From NCBI GenBank assembly GCA_035633255.1, contig DASQFD010000019.1:6818-70817 (forward strand): 64,000 nt of DNA, in the 5' to 3' direction. The position numbers and the translations under genes were made by a program. The notes under the pieces are model-generated. The model saw nothing but the letters and a program-made list of their open reading frames with translations. It was not told the DNA's origin and made no database searches. This DNA comes from DASQFD01 sp035633255 (lineage in GTDB: Bacteria; Actinomycetota; Actinomycetes; Actinomycetales; Dermatophilaceae). Positions 26,500 to 36,026 of the stretch are shown one piece after another (positions within the stretch are counted from its first letter, which is position 1; each line of letters opens with the position of its first letter).

Positions 26500-27890
26500 C
26501 AGGGCAGGGTATGCCGTGTGCCCGCCTCGGCGGCCGGCGCACCCAGCCGGGCGAGGAGCACGGCCTGGGCGACGCACACCCGCTCGAAGTCGGCGAGGTG
26601 GAGCGACTCGTCGGCGCCGTGCGCCCGGGTGTCCGGGTCCTCCACGCCGGTGACCAGGATCGCGGCGTCGGGGAAGGTCTGCGCGAACGCCGCCACGAAC
26701 GGGATCGACCCGCCCACGCCGATGTCGACCGGCGGCACGCCCCACGCGTCGGCGAAGGCGGCCCGCGCGGCGTCGGCGACCGGGCCGGTCGCGTCCGCGG
26801 CGAAGCCGGCCCCGGAGTCGTCGAGAGCCACCTCGACGCGCGCACCCCACGGCGCGTGCCCGAGCAGGTGTCCCTCGAGCAGCCGGAAGGCGTCGGCGGG
26901 GTCCTCGCCGGGGGCGATCCGCATCGACACCTTGGCCGACGCCGTGGGCACGAGCGTGTTCGACGCGGTGGCGACGGACGGCGCGTCGATGCCGATGGTC
27001 GTCAGCGATGGCTTGGCCCAGAGCCGGGCCAGCAGGGAGCCGGTGCCGATCGGCGAGACCTCGTCCAGCAGCCCCGACTCCGCGCGCAGCCTCGCCTCGT
27101 CGTAGTCGAGGTCGGCCGCCTCCCCCGCCTGCAGGCCCGCCACGGCCACGTCCCCGGCGTCGTCGTGCAGCGAGGCGAGCAGCCGGACCAGCGCCGTGAG
27201 GGCGTCCGGCACCGCGCCCCCGAACATCCCGGAGTGGATACCGTGGTCCAGCGTGGAGACCGTCACCACCACGCGCACCAGGCCGCGCAGGGTCGTGGTC
27301 AGGGCCGGCTCTCCCACCGCCCAGTTGGTGCTGTCCGCGAGGACGATCACGTCGGCGCGCAGCCGGTCGCCGTGCCGGGCCAGGACGGTCGGCAGGCTCT
27401 CGGACCCGATCTCCTCCTCACCCTCGACGAACACGGTCACCCCCACCGGAAGGGCACCGGCGTGGGCCCGCAGCGCGGCGACGTGGGCGAGGATGCCGGC
27501 CTTGTCATCGGCGGCTCCACGACCGTAGAGCCGGCCGCCGCGCTCGGTCGGCTCGAACGGCGGGCTCCCCCAGTCCGCCGCGTCGCCCGGCGGCTGCACG
27601 TCGTGATGCGCGTAGAGCAGCACCGTGGGGGCGCCGTCGGGCCCGTCGACGTGCCCGATCACGGCCGGCCGGCCGCCCTCGCGCACGACCTCGACGTCGA
27701 GCCCCTCGGCCCGCAGCAGCGCGGCCGTGGCCGCCGCGGACTCCTCGACGTGGGCCTGGTCGAACGCGTCGAGCGAGACGCTCGGGATGCGGGTCAGTGC
27801 CTCCAGGTCGGCGCGGACGGCGGGCATGAGGTCGGCGACGCGGGCGCGCAGGACCTCCACGGGGATCCGGTCGGCGGGGATGCTGCTCAT
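26499..27890 (-). CDS. M20-family dipeptidase/metallopeptidase
   Basis: 463 residues, di-zinc peptidase fold: YAHHDVQPPGD (first His-Asp ligands), GRGAADDKAGILAH (bridging Asp), VEGEEEIGSES (catalytic Glu and ligand), and the dimerisation insert. Likely cleaves dipeptides or N-acyl amino acids in the cytoplasm. ATG 27890 is preceded at 7 bases by TAGGGT (27903-27898). It runs divergently from the DUF3043 gene, whose leaderless promoter is back-to-back, and is coupled to the GST gene downstream. Confidence 0.93.
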   Translation of the reverse strand: MSSIPADRIPVEVLRARVADLMPAVRADLEALTRIPSVSLDAFDQAHVEESAAATAALLRAEGLDVEVVREGGRPAVIGHVDGPDGAPTVLLYAHHDVQPPGDAADWGSPPFEPTERGGRLYGRGAADDKAGILAHVAALRAHAGALPVGVTVFVEGEEEIGSESLPTVLARHGDRLRADVIVLADSTNWAVGEPALTTTLRGLVRVVVTVSTLDHGIHSGMFGGAVPDALTALVRLLASLHDDAGDVAVAGLQAGEAADLDYDEARLRAESGLLDEVSPIGTGSLLARLWAKPSLTTIGIDAPSVATASNTLVPTASAKVSMRIAPGEDPADAFRLLEGHLLGHAPWGARVEVALDDSGAGFAADATGPVADAARAAFADAWGVPPVDIGVGGSIPFVAAFAQTFPDAAILVTGVEDPDTRAHGADESLHLADFERVCVAQAVLLARLGAPAAEAGTRHTLP

Positions 27891-27987
27891 CCGCCCGACC
27901 CTACCGACCCCGGACCCCGAGGGCGCCGGAGCGGGCACCCGGCCGGCGGCGGACCGGGCACCCGGCGGGACGGCATACCATGGCGGG

Positions 27988-28569
27988 GTGTTCGGACGGA
28001 CGAAGACCACCGACGAGGAGCTTGCGGCTGCGGCCCTGCACCCGGCGCGCGAGGGCGCGAAGAACCGCCCGACGCCCAAGCGGCGCGACCAGGAGGCGGC
28101 GCGCAAGCAGCCGCTCGTCGTCTCCGACCGCAAGCGCGCCAAGGAGCTCGACCGGCAGCGCCGGCGGCAGGAGCTCGCCAAGCAGCGGCAGGCCATGCTC
28201 ACCGGTGACGAGTCCAACCTCCCCTCGCGCGACCGTGGGCCGGTGCGCCGCTACCTGCGCGACTACGTCGACGCGCGCTGGAGCCTGGGCGAGTTCATGC
28301 TGCCCGCGATGGTGCTCGTGCTGGCGCTCTCCTTCGTGCGGCTGCCGTGGGCGATGCTGCTCGTGTTCGTCATCGTCTACGGCCTGATCATCTTCGCCGT
28401 GCTGGACGCGGTGCTCATGTGGCGGCGGGTGAAGAAGCAGGTGGTGACGAAGTACGGCGCCGCCGCGGTGCCCTCCGGCAGTGCCGTGTATGCCGTCATG
28501 CGCGTCTTCCAGATGCGGCGCCTGCGGATGCCCCGTCCCGTCGTGCCGCGGGGGCAGTACCCCTCCTGA
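27988..28569 (+). CDS. DUF3043 membrane protein
   Basis: 193 residues: a long charged N-terminal half rich in Lys/Arg/Gln (likely coiled and cytoplasmic) followed by two close membrane helices (LPAMVLVLALSFVRLPWAML and VFVIVYGLIIFAVL) and a basic C-terminus. Matches the actinobacterial DUF3043 family and Rv2206 by position. Function unknown. GTG at 27988 follows TACCAT (27976-27981) by six bases, so leaderless. Confidence 0.88.
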   Translation: MFGRTKTTDEELAAAALHPAREGAKNRPTPKRRDQEAARKQPLVVSDRKRAKELDRQRRRQELAKQRQAMLTGDESNLPSRDRGPVRRYLRDYVDARWSLGEFMLPAMVLVLALSFVRLPWAMLLVFVIVYGLIIFAVLDAVLMWRRVKKQVVTKYGAAAVPSGSAVYAVMRVFQMRRLRMPRPVVPRGQYPS

Positions 28570-28649
28570 GGACCGCAACGGGGGCGAGGACGGCGAGGAC
28601 CGCTGGACTGCGCGACCCGCTGGACCGCGCGACCCGCTGTCCGGCTGAC

Positions 28650-28865
28650 TCAGCCGCCCGGCTCCAGGCTCATCGGGCCGTAGACCCGCTCGCCGTCCCG
28701 GTGGAGGATCACCCCGGCGACGCCGGCCTCCGCCAGCTCGCGCCAGACCTCGCCGAACCAGTTCTCGGCGTCGGACTGGGTCGGGAAGTCCTGCGTGCTC
28801 GGCAGCTCCCCCGTCATCGGCGCGCCGTCGGCGTCCTCGTAGGTCCAGGTCCATGCCTCGCTCAT
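28650..28865 (-). CDS. Small conserved-looking acidic protein, unknown
   Basis: 71 residues, soluble, Trp/Glu-rich (WTWTYEDADG, FPTQSDAENWFGEVWREL). No family recognised with certainty. Real-gene evidence: TATCGT (28877-28872) exactly 6 bases before the ATG, sensible codon use, and an even amino-acid make-up rather than the Arg/Pro-rich pattern of shadow frames. Lies 50 bases downstream of gcvT in the same direction. Confidence 0.7.
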   Translation of the reverse strand: MSEAWTWTYEDADGAPMTGELPSTQDFPTQSDAENWFGEVWRELAEAGVAGVILHRDGERVYGPMSLEPGG

Positions 28866-28915
28866 GCCGCCACGATAGCGACGGGCGGCAGGCCGGGAGG
28901 CTCGAGCCGTCGGAC

Positions 28916-30019
28916 TCAGTCGCCCCGCACGCCCGGGGTGACGAAGGGCGGGGTGGTGACCGTCGCCGGCACGTCCCGCCCACGGACGTCGACGACGACC
29001 TCGTCGCCCACGGCGACCGAGCGGTCGAGCAGGGCCAGCGCGATCCCGGACCGCAGCGTCGGTGAGAACGTGCCCGACGTCACCCGGCCGACCGGCCCGC
29101 CGGCCGCCGTGCGGACCTGGCAGCCGGCCCGGGGGATCCCGCGCCCGCTGACGAGCAGACCGCGGCTGAGCGGCCCGGCCTTCGCGGCCCGCTGCGCCGT
29201 GAGCGCCTCCTTGCCCCAGAAGCTCTCCTTGTCCCAGCCGACCGCCCAGGCGGCCCGGGCCATCACCGGGGTGATGTCGAGCGCGAGGTCGTTGCCGTGC
29301 AGGGGGTAGCCCATCTCGGTGCGCAGGGTGTCCCTGGCGCCCAGGGCGCACGGCAGGCCGCCCTCCGTCCGGACCGCCGCGAGCAGGGCGTCCCAGACCC
29401 CCCCGGTGTCCTCCCAGGACGGCACCACCTCATAGCCCCGCTCACCGGTGTAGCCGGAGCGGAGCACGAGCAGCGGCTTCCCCTGCCAGCGCGCCTCGAC
29501 GAACGACATGTACGGGTGGTCCGCGGGAAGGCCGAGCGCCCGCAGCACGGCGTCGCTGCGCGGGCCCTGCACCGCGAGGACCCCGTGCCGCTCGTGCTCG
29601 TCGACCACCTCGACACCGTTCGGGGCCGCCGCTCGCAGCAGGTCGACCACCGTCGCCGTGTTGGCGGCGTTCGGCACGAGCAGGACGTCCTCGTCGGAGC
29701 GCACGTAGGCGATGAGGTCGTCCACGACGCCACCCTCGTCGGTGCAGCACAGGGTGTACTGCGCGCGGCCCGGGCCGATGCGGCGCAGGTCGGCGGTCAG
29801 GCAGGCGTTGAGGAAGTCCACCGCCCCCGGCCCGGCGACCCGGGCCTTGCCCAGGTGGGAGACGTCGAAGAGGCCGACCCGCTCCCGCACCGAGGTGTGC
29901 TCGGCCACCACGCCACCGCCGGCGTACTCGATCGGCATCTCCCAGCCGCCGAAGTCGGCGAGCCTCGCGCCGAGCTCGACGTGGCGGTCGTGCAGGGGTG
30001 AGCGCCGAAGGTCCGCCAT
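28916..30019 (-). CDS. gcvT: Aminomethyltransferase (glycine cleavage T protein)
   Basis: 367 residues. Moves the methylene group from aminomethyl-lipoyl-H-protein to tetrahydrofolate. Has the T-protein landmarks: LHDRHVELGARLADFGGWEMP, VGLFDVSHLGKARV, the RSGYTGERGYEV folate-site segment and the C-terminal barrel. GcvP and GcvH are not here. TAGCGT (30032-30027) lies 7 bases before the ATG: leaderless. No glycine riboswitch is seen upstream. Position matches Rv2211c. Confidence 0.96.
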   Translation of the reverse strand: MADLRRSPLHDRHVELGARLADFGGWEMPIEYAGGGVVAEHTSVRERVGLFDVSHLGKARVAGPGAVDFLNACLTADLRRIGPGRAQYTLCCTDEGGVVDDLIAYVRSDEDVLLVPNAANTATVVDLLRAAAPNGVEVVDEHERHGVLAVQGPRSDAVLRALGLPADHPYMSFVEARWQGKPLLVLRSGYTGERGYEVVPSWEDTGGVWDALLAAVRTEGGLPCALGARDTLRTEMGYPLHGNDLALDITPVMARAAWAVGWDKESFWGKEALTAQRAAKAGPLSRGLLVSGRGIPRAGCQVRTAAGGPVGRVTSGTFSPTLRSGIALALLDRSVAVGDEVVVDVRGRDVPATVTTPPFVTPGVRGD

Positions 30020-30128
30020 GCACGGCACGCTACCCGCGCAGGAGGCAGGGCGGCGGCGCGGTGGGTAGGGTGCCGATGACCGCCCTGGACGCCGGTCCAC
30101 CACTCCTCCCGACCCCCGGAGATGCCCC

Positions 30129-31628
30129 GTGACGAGCCTGACCCCGACCACCCGCGACCCCGGCTCCCTCGACGTCGACGCCCTCGTGCTCGGCACCGTG
30201 GGCACCGCTGACGGTGCCGCCCTGGCGCCGGGCCACCGGCTCGGCGCCGCGGCCGTCGAGCACCTGGCGCTGGTGCTCGCCGACCTCGGCTCGAGCGGCG
30301 AGGCCGACGAGGTAACCAGGGTCGTCGCGGTGCCCGGTGTCACGGCACGAGTGGTCGTCCTCACCGGCCTCGGGGACGCTGGCTCTCTCGGCCCGGACGC
30401 CGTCCGGGAGGCGGCCGCCGCCGGCACCCGTGCCGTCGCCACGAAGGACACGGTGGCGGTGGCACTGCCCGCGGGTGACCTCACCTCCGTGGCCGCCGTC
30501 GCGGAGGGCGCGTATGCCGGGTGCTACCGCTACGTCAAGGCCTCCGGTCGCGCGCGGGCGGACGCCGAGCAGTCGGGCGGCCCGGCCGTCACGGTGGTCT
30601 CGGGTGCCGGCGACGGCGCCGACGTCACGCGGGCGGTGGAGCGGGCCGCCGTGCTGGGTGCCGCGCGCGACCTCGCCCGCGACCTGGTGAACACCCCGCC
30701 GAACCTGCTCCACCCGCAGTCCTTCGTGGACCGGGTCCGCGAGGCCGTGCACGCCTCGAGCGGCAAGGTCACCATCGACGTCCTCGACGAGGGGGCCCTG
30801 GCCGACGGCGGCTTCGGCGGGATCGTCGGCGTCGGGCAGGGGTCGGCGAACCCGCCCCGGATCCTCACCATGACCTACGCCCCCCGCCGCGCCCGCGGCA
30901 GCGTGGCGCTGGTCGGCAAGGGCATCACCTTCGACTCCGGCGGCCTGTGCATCAAGCCCGCGGCCTCGATGCTGACGATGAAGTCGGACATGGCCGGTGC
31001 GGCCGCCGTCGCGGCGACCGTCCTCGCCGCCGCGGAGCTGGGCGGGCCGGTGGCCGTCCGGGGGTACCTGTGCCTGGCCGAGAACATGCCCAGCGGCACG
31101 GCGCAGCGCCCCGGTGACGTGGTGACGATGCGGGACGGCACCACCGTGGAGATCCTCGACACGGACGCGGAGGGCCGGATGGTCCTCGGTGACGGACTCT
31201 GCCTGGCGCTGGAGCAGTCCCCGGACGTCGTCGTCGACATCGCCACCCTCACCGGCGCGCAGATGGTCGCCCTGGGTCCGTCGGTCGCCGGCGTGATGGC
31301 CAACGGCGAGGAGATGCGGACCCGGGTCGTGGAGGCCGCCACGACGGCGGGCGAGCCCGCCTGGCCCATGCCCCTGCCGCCCGAGCTGCGGGCAGGCCTG
31401 GACTCCGCCGTCGCGGACATCGCGCACAAGGGGGACCGCTGGGGCGGCATGCTGACCGCCGGGCTGTTCCTCGCCACCTTCGTCCCCGACGAGGTGCCGT
31501 GGGCGCACATCGACATCGCCGGTCCGTCGTTCAACGAGAAGTCCCCCCACGGCTCGGTGCCCAAGGGCGGCACCGGCTACGGCGTGGCGACCCTGCTCGC
31601 GCTGGTCGAGCGCCACGCGGGCGACTGA
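30129..31628 (+). CDS. pepA: Leucyl aminopeptidase (M17)
   Basis: 499 residues, cytoplasmic di-zinc aminopeptidase. The N-terminal domain is variable; the catalytic domain has GKGITFDSGGLCIKP (Lys/Asp ligands), KSDMAGAAAV, and the signature DTDAEGRMVLGDGL. GTG start at 30129; a TAGGGT box at 30064-30069 gives a leader of roughly 50 bases. Corresponds to Rv2213. Converges on the DUF5302 gene with an imperfect stop-spanning hairpin. Confidence 0.96.
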   Translation: MTSLTPTTRDPGSLDVDALVLGTVGTADGAALAPGHRLGAAAVEHLALVLADLGSSGEADEVTRVVAVPGVTARVVVLTGLGDAGSLGPDAVREAAAAGTRAVATKDTVAVALPAGDLTSVAAVAEGAYAGCYRYVKASGRARADAEQSGGPAVTVVSGAGDGADVTRAVERAAVLGAARDLARDLVNTPPNLLHPQSFVDRVREAVHASSGKVTIDVLDEGALADGGFGGIVGVGQGSANPPRILTMTYAPRRARGSVALVGKGITFDSGGLCIKPAASMLTMKSDMAGAAAVAATVLAAAELGGPVAVRGYLCLAENMPSGTAQRPGDVVTMRDGTTVEILDTDAEGRMVLGDGLCLALEQSPDVVVDIATLTGAQMVALGPSVAGVMANGEEMRTRVVEAATTAGEPAWPMPLPPELRAGLDSAVADIAHKGDRWGGMLTAGLFLATFVPDEVPWAHIDIAGPSFNEKSPHGSVPKGGTGYGVATLLALVERHAGD

Positions 31629-31637
31629 GCGGGTCGG

Positions 31638-31829
31638 TCAGCCGCCGCTCTTGCGACGGAACATCCGCTGCCCCGCGGACGGCCCGTGACCGCCCTCGGC
31701 GACGCGTGAGCCGCCCTCCGGCCCGGACACGTCCGCTCCGCCGTGGGCGTGCTTGCGCTCCAGGGCCGCGCGGAACTTCTCCTTGACCTGCTCGCTCGCG
31801 GGCTGGTGGCTGCCCTTGGACCCGGACAT
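31638..31829 (-). CDS. DUF5302-like small basic protein
   Basis: 63 residues, hydrophilic and probably disordered: MSGSKGSHQPASEQVKEKFR at the start, Gly/His-rich middle and RMFRRKSGG end. It resembles the DUF5302 family of actinobacteria. AAGGAGCC lies a few bases before the ATG, which supports the start. Function unknown. Confidence 0.78.
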   Translation of the reverse strand: MSGSKGSHQPASEQVKEKFRAALERKHAHGGADVSGPEGGSRVAEGGHGPSAGQRMFRRKSGG

Positions 31830-31884
31830 CGGTGGCTCCTTCGTCGTGGCGGACGCCCAGCCTGTCACGGCCGGACCGCCTCGG

Positions 31885-32217
31885 TCATCGCGCGCGACGG
31901 CGTTGCCGGGAGTTCCACTCACGCATCCGGCTGGGATAGCCGGTCTGGTTGACGTCGTAGGTGGGCACCCCCAGGCCCCGCGCCAGCTCGAAGGCCTGCG
32001 GGCGACCGGGCACGGCGCGGCGGGTCCACTCGCCGTCGTGGGCGATGAGCACCACGGTCGTCGACGTGACGTGGGTGGCCGGCTCGACGTACGCCTCCAC
32101 GCCACGACGGCTCGCCGCGAAGTCGGCCAGGTGCGCCCGCACCGCCGCGAGGTCCACCGCCGGGGGCTCCCCACGGCCGCCGGCGTCCTTGGCACGCCGA
32201 CGTGACCACCACGACAT
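31885..32217 (-). CDS. Small actinobacterial protein of unknown function
   Basis: 110 residues with basic ends (WWSRRRAK; SRQRRRAR) and a compact centre (VVLIAHDGEWTRRAVP...LGVPTYDVNQTGYPSRM). No family recognised; the pattern of short strands and a Tyr-Asp-Val-Asn loop hints at a small alpha/beta fold. TAGGGT (32230-32225) 7 bases before the ATG and normal codon bias support it as a gene. Diverges from lpdA. Confidence 0.7.
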   Translation of the reverse strand: MSWWSRRRAKDAGGRGEPPAVDLAAVRAHLADFAASRRGVEAYVEPATHVTSTTVVLIAHDGEWTRRAVPGRPQAFELARGLGVPTYDVNQTGYPSRMREWNSRQRRRAR

Positions 32218-32421
32218 GGGACCCACCCTAGGGCGCGAGTCTGGGAGTGCGCCGGATGCGGTGCCCTCCGCGCGTCCGCGTCCCACAGGGAGCCCCGACG
32301 CCGAGAGCCGCACCGGGGGGTCATCGGTGACAGGATGCTCAGCACCCGCGCCGCCGCACCTCCACGGCAGCCGCCGCCGCCGTCCTCGACCGGGGCGCCC
32401 GACACGAGAGGGACCCGCCCG

Positions 32422-33807
32422 ATGCCGGCCAGCGCGGACGCCCCGACCCACGACCTCCTCGTCCTCGGCGCGGGCAGCGGTGGCTACGCGTGCGCGTTGC
32501 GCGCCGCGCAGCTCGGGATGTCGGTCGCCCTGGTGGAGCGGGACCTCGTCGGCGGCACCTGCCTGCACCGTGGGTGCATCCCCACCAAGGCGCTGCTGCA
32601 CGCCGCGGAGGTGGCGGACGCCGCGCGCGACGGTCACCGGTTCGGCGTGCGTACCGTCCTGGAGGCGGTCGACATGCCGGCGGTCACGGCATACAAGGAC
32701 TCGGTGGTCTCCCGGCTGCACCGGGGGCTGGAGGGCCTGGTCACCCAGCGGGGCGTCGAGGTCGTGCGCGGGGACGGGCGGCTCGTCGACGCGGGCACGG
32801 TGGCCGTGGGCGGGCGCACGCTGTCCGCGCCGTCGGTCGTCCTGGCCACCGGGTCGGTGGCACGCACCCTGCCGGGTGTCCCGCTCGGGCGCCGCGTCGT
32901 CACCAGCGACGGGGCGCTCGCCCTCGACGAGGTGCCGGGCCGGGTCGTGGTCCTCGGCGGCGGGGTGATCGGGGTCGAGTTCGCGTCGATCTTCCGCTCC
33001 TTCGGTGCCGACGTCACCGTGCTCGAGGCGCTGCCCCGCCTGCTGCCCGGCGAGGACGCGGCGGTCAGCGCCCAGCTGCAGCGGGCCTACCGGCGGCGCG
33101 GCATCACCGTCCGCACCGGGGCCCGGGTCGCCGGAGTGGTCGAGGACGAGCACGGCGTGCGCGTCGACGTCGACGGTGGGACGACGTTGGAGGCGGACCT
33201 GCTGCTCGTCGCCGTGGGTCGGGGGCCGGCGAGCGCCGGGCTGGGGTTCGGGGAGGCCGGGGTCTCGCTCGACGAGGGCGGCTTCGTCGTCACCGACGAC
33301 CGGTGCCGCACCACGCTCGAGGGGGTGCGCGCGGTGGGCGACCTCGTGCGAGGCGTGCAGCTCGCGCACCGCGGCTTCGCGCACGGGATCTTCGTCGCGG
33401 AGGACCTCGCCGGGCTCGACCCCGCACCGGTGGACGAGTCGGTGATCCCCCGGGTGACCTACTCCGACCCCGAGGTGGCCTCCGTCGGGCTGACCGAGGA
33501 GCAGGCCCGGGAGCGCTTCGGTGAGGTGGCGACGGCGCAGTACGGCCTCGGGGGCAACGGTCGCTCGCTGATCCTGGGGACCTCGGGCTTCGTCAAGCTG
33601 GTGCGCCGTGTCGACGGGCCGGTGGTCGGCGTGCACATGGTCGGGGCGCGCATGAGCGAGCAGGCCGGCGAGGCGCAGCTCGTCGTCGGCTGGGAGGCCT
33701 TCCCCGAGGACGTCGCGCCGTTCCTCCACGCGCACCCGACGCAGAACGAGGCGCTCGGCGAGGCGCAGCTCGCACTGGCCGGCAAACCGCTCCACTCCCA
33801 CGACTGA
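32422..33807 (+). CDS. lpdA: Dihydrolipoamide dehydrogenase (E3)
   Basis: 461 residues, FAD flavoprotein re-oxidising dihydrolipoyl groups with NAD+. FAD-binding GAGSGG near residue 16, redox disulfide GGTCLHRGC (Cys47, Cys52), NAD-binding GGGVIGVEFA, second FAD motif RAVGDLV and C-terminal HAHPTQNEAL (catalytic His-Glu). ATG at 32422 has GAGAGGGA 8 bases upstream; the ORF could start 29 codons earlier but that part is Pro/Arg-rich noise. Followed 49 bases later by sucB. Confidence 0.96.
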   Translation: MPASADAPTHDLLVLGAGSGGYACALRAAQLGMSVALVERDLVGGTCLHRGCIPTKALLHAAEVADAARDGHRFGVRTVLEAVDMPAVTAYKDSVVSRLHRGLEGLVTQRGVEVVRGDGRLVDAGTVAVGGRTLSAPSVVLATGSVARTLPGVPLGRRVVTSDGALALDEVPGRVVVLGGGVIGVEFASIFRSFGADVTVLEALPRLLPGEDAAVSAQLQRAYRRRGITVRTGARVAGVVEDEHGVRVDVDGGTTLEADLLLVAVGRGPASAGLGFGEAGVSLDEGGFVVTDDRCRTTLEGVRAVGDLVRGVQLAHRGFAHGIFVAEDLAGLDPAPVDESVIPRVTYSDPEVASVGLTEEQARERFGEVATAQYGLGGNGRSLILGTSGFVKLVRRVDGPVVGVHMVGARMSEQAGEAQLVVGWEAFPEDVAPFLHAHPTQNEALGEAQLALAGKPLHSHD

Positions 33808-33856
33808 CCCGCAACTAGCATGGTCAGCGCTGCCCCGGACAAGGAGAGAACACCTC

Positions 33857-36010
33857 ATGGCTGAACGCGTGACCATGCCCGCGCTGGGTGAGTCCGTCAC
33901 CGAGGGAACCGTCACGCGCTGGCTCAAGGGCCTCGGCGACCGCGTCGAGGTGGACGAGCCGCTGCTCGAGGTCTCGACCGACAAGGTGGACACCGAGATC
34001 CCGTCACCGGTGGCCGGAACCCTCCAGGAGATCCTGGTCCAGGAGGACGACACGGTGCCGGTCGGTGCCGACCTCGCCGTGATCGGCGACGGCGCGGCCG
34101 GTGCGGGTGCCGGCGACGACGGGGAGCAGTCGGGCGGCTCGCAGGCGTCCTCCGGTGGGGAGGATGCCGCCGCCGAGACCGCCACCGACACCAGCGACGG
34201 CGACCGCGTCGACTCGGCCGCCGACCGCGACGCGGTCGCGCACGCCGGTGACGAGGGCGGGCAGGAGCCGGCCCAGCCGCAGGATCCCGCGGCCGCGCCG
34301 GCAGCGGCGCCCGCTGCGGCGGCGCCCGTAGAGCAGGCGCCCGCGGAGGGGCAGCAGCCGGAGGCCCCGGCCGCACCGACCGTCGGGAGCGGCGAGGCAG
34401 GGAGCAGCGGGGGCAGTGCAGGCGGGGGCGGGGGCACGACGGTGACCATGCCGGCACTCGGCGAGTCCGTCACGGAGGGCACCGTCACCCGGTGGCTGAA
34501 GGCGGTGGGCGAGGACGTCGCCGTGGACGAGCCGCTGCTGGAGGTCTCCACGGACAAGGTGGACACCGAGATCCCGTCCCCCGTGGCCGGCACCCTCACC
34601 TCGATCCTGGTCCAGGAGGACGAGACGGTGCCCGTAGGCGCCGACCTCGCGGTCGTCGGAGGTGCGGAGGGCGGCGGCGCCGAGCCCGCCGCCGAGGCAC
34701 CCGCCGAGGCACCCGCCGCCGAGGCACCCGCCGGGGAGGCGCCTCAGGAGCAGGCCCCGCCGACCGGCGCGACGCCGCCGGCTCCCGAGCCGGCTCCCGA
34801 CTCGTATGCCGGCGTGGCGCCCGAGACCGAGCAGGGCGGATCGCCGGGCGGGGACGCCGCCGAGCCGTCGGCCGGCCAGCCGACGCAGGGGGACGTCGAG
34901 GTCCACGCCGAGGCGGCCGCGGAGGCCGACGAGGGTGACTCGACCCCGCCGGTCAGGCCGGCGGGCGGCGCGAGCACCGCACCCGGAGGCGGGACCACGT
35001 CCACGTCCACCTCGACGTCCACCTCGACGGCCCCCGGCCGCTCGGGCGGGGAGGAGGCACCGGCCGACGCATCGGCATACGTCACCCCGCTGGTCCGCAA
35101 GCTGGCGGCCGACCAGGGCGTCGACCTCACGACGGTCACCGGGACGGGGGTGGGTGGACGGATCCGCAAGCAGGACGTCCTGGTCGCCGCCGAGGCGACC
35201 CGGAAGGCGGCTGAGCCGGAGCCGGCCGCCCCCTCCACGGCGCCGGCGGCGCCGGCTGCCGCGCCGAAGGCTCCCGCGGCCGACGGCTCGGGGCTGCGGG
35301 GCACCACCGTGCCGATGTCCCGGCTGCGCAAGATGATCGCCCGGCGCATGGTCGAGTCGCTTCAGGTGTCCGCCCAGCTGACGACGGTCGTCGAGGTCGA
35401 CGTCACGAAGATCGCCCGCCTGCGCCAGCGCGCCAAGGGCGACTTCGAGCGGACCGAGGGCGTCAAGCTGTCGTTCCTGCCGTTCTTCACCCTGGCCGCG
35501 GTGGAGGCGCTCAAGACCCACCCCATGGTCAACGCGAGCATCGAGGGCGAGGAGGTGACCTACCACGGCGCCGAGCACGTCGGCATCGCGGTGGACACCC
35601 CCAAGGGCCTGATCGTCCCGGTGGTCAAGAACGCCGGTGACCTCGGGCTGGCCGGGCTGGCCCGCGGCATCGCCGACATCGCCGAGCGCACCCGCACCAA
35701 CAAGATCATGCCGGACGACCTCGCCGGTGGCACCTTCACCATCACCAACACGGGGTCGCGGGGCGCGCTCTTCGACACCCCGATCATCAACCAGCCGCAG
35801 GTGGCGATCCTCGGCACCGGCGCCGTCGTCAAGCGTCCGGTGGTCGTCAGCGACACCGAGGGCGGCGAGACGATCGCGATCCGGTCGATGGTCTACCTCG
35901 CGCTGTCCTACGACCACCGGATCGTCGACGGTGCGGACGCCGCACGCTTCCTCTCGGCGATGAAGGAGCGGCTGGAGGAGGGGGCGTTCGAGGCCTCCAT
36001 GGGCCTGTGA
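33857..36010 (+). CDS. sucB: Dihydrolipoamide acyltransferase (E2), two lipoyl domains
   Basis: 717 residues. Two biotinyl/lipoyl domains (Lys43 and Lys234 in STDKVDTEIPSP), both joined by long Ala/Pro/Glu linkers, then a peripheral-subunit-binding domain (TPLVRKLAADQGVDL, about 410-445) and the C-terminal catalytic domain with SYDHRIVDGADA (His687, Asp691). In actinobacteria this protein (Rv2215 DlaT/SucB) serves pyruvate and/or 2-oxoglutarate dehydrogenase. A TAGCAT box near 33817 and AAGGAG before the ATG give normal leadered expression. A Thr/Ser codon run at 34995-35030 (TSTSTSTST) lies in the last linker. Confidence 0.96.
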   Translation: MAERVTMPALGESVTEGTVTRWLKGLGDRVEVDEPLLEVSTDKVDTEIPSPVAGTLQEILVQEDDTVPVGADLAVIGDGAAGAGAGDDGEQSGGSQASSGGEDAAAETATDTSDGDRVDSAADRDAVAHAGDEGGQEPAQPQDPAAAPAAAPAAAAPVEQAPAEGQQPEAPAAPTVGSGEAGSSGGSAGGGGGTTVTMPALGESVTEGTVTRWLKAVGEDVAVDEPLLEVSTDKVDTEIPSPVAGTLTSILVQEDETVPVGADLAVVGGAEGGGAEPAAEAPAEAPAAEAPAGEAPQEQAPPTGATPPAPEPAPDSYAGVAPETEQGGSPGGDAAEPSAGQPTQGDVEVHAEAAAEADEGDSTPPVRPAGGASTAPGGGTTSTSTSTSTSTAPGRSGGEEAPADASAYVTPLVRKLAADQGVDLTTVTGTGVGGRIRKQDVLVAAEATRKAAEPEPAAPSTAPAAPAAAPKAPAADGSGLRGTTVPMSRLRKMIARRMVESLQVSAQLTTVVEVDVTKIARLRQRAKGDFERTEGVKLSFLPFFTLAAVEALKTHPMVNASIEGEEVTYHGAEHVGIAVDTPKGLIVPVVKNAGDLGLAGLARGIADIAERTRTNKIMPDDLAGGTFTITNTGSRGALFDTPIINQPQVAILGTGAVVKRPVVVSDTEGGETIAIRSMVYLALSYDHRIVDGADAARFLSAMKERLEEGAFEASMGL

Positions 36011-36026
36011 CGGACGGCGAGCGCTG

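Noticed and set aside
30020..30128. Glycine riboswitch before gcvT
   Set aside because: The -10 box is only 7 bases from the start codon and no aptamer-like conserved sequence is seen.
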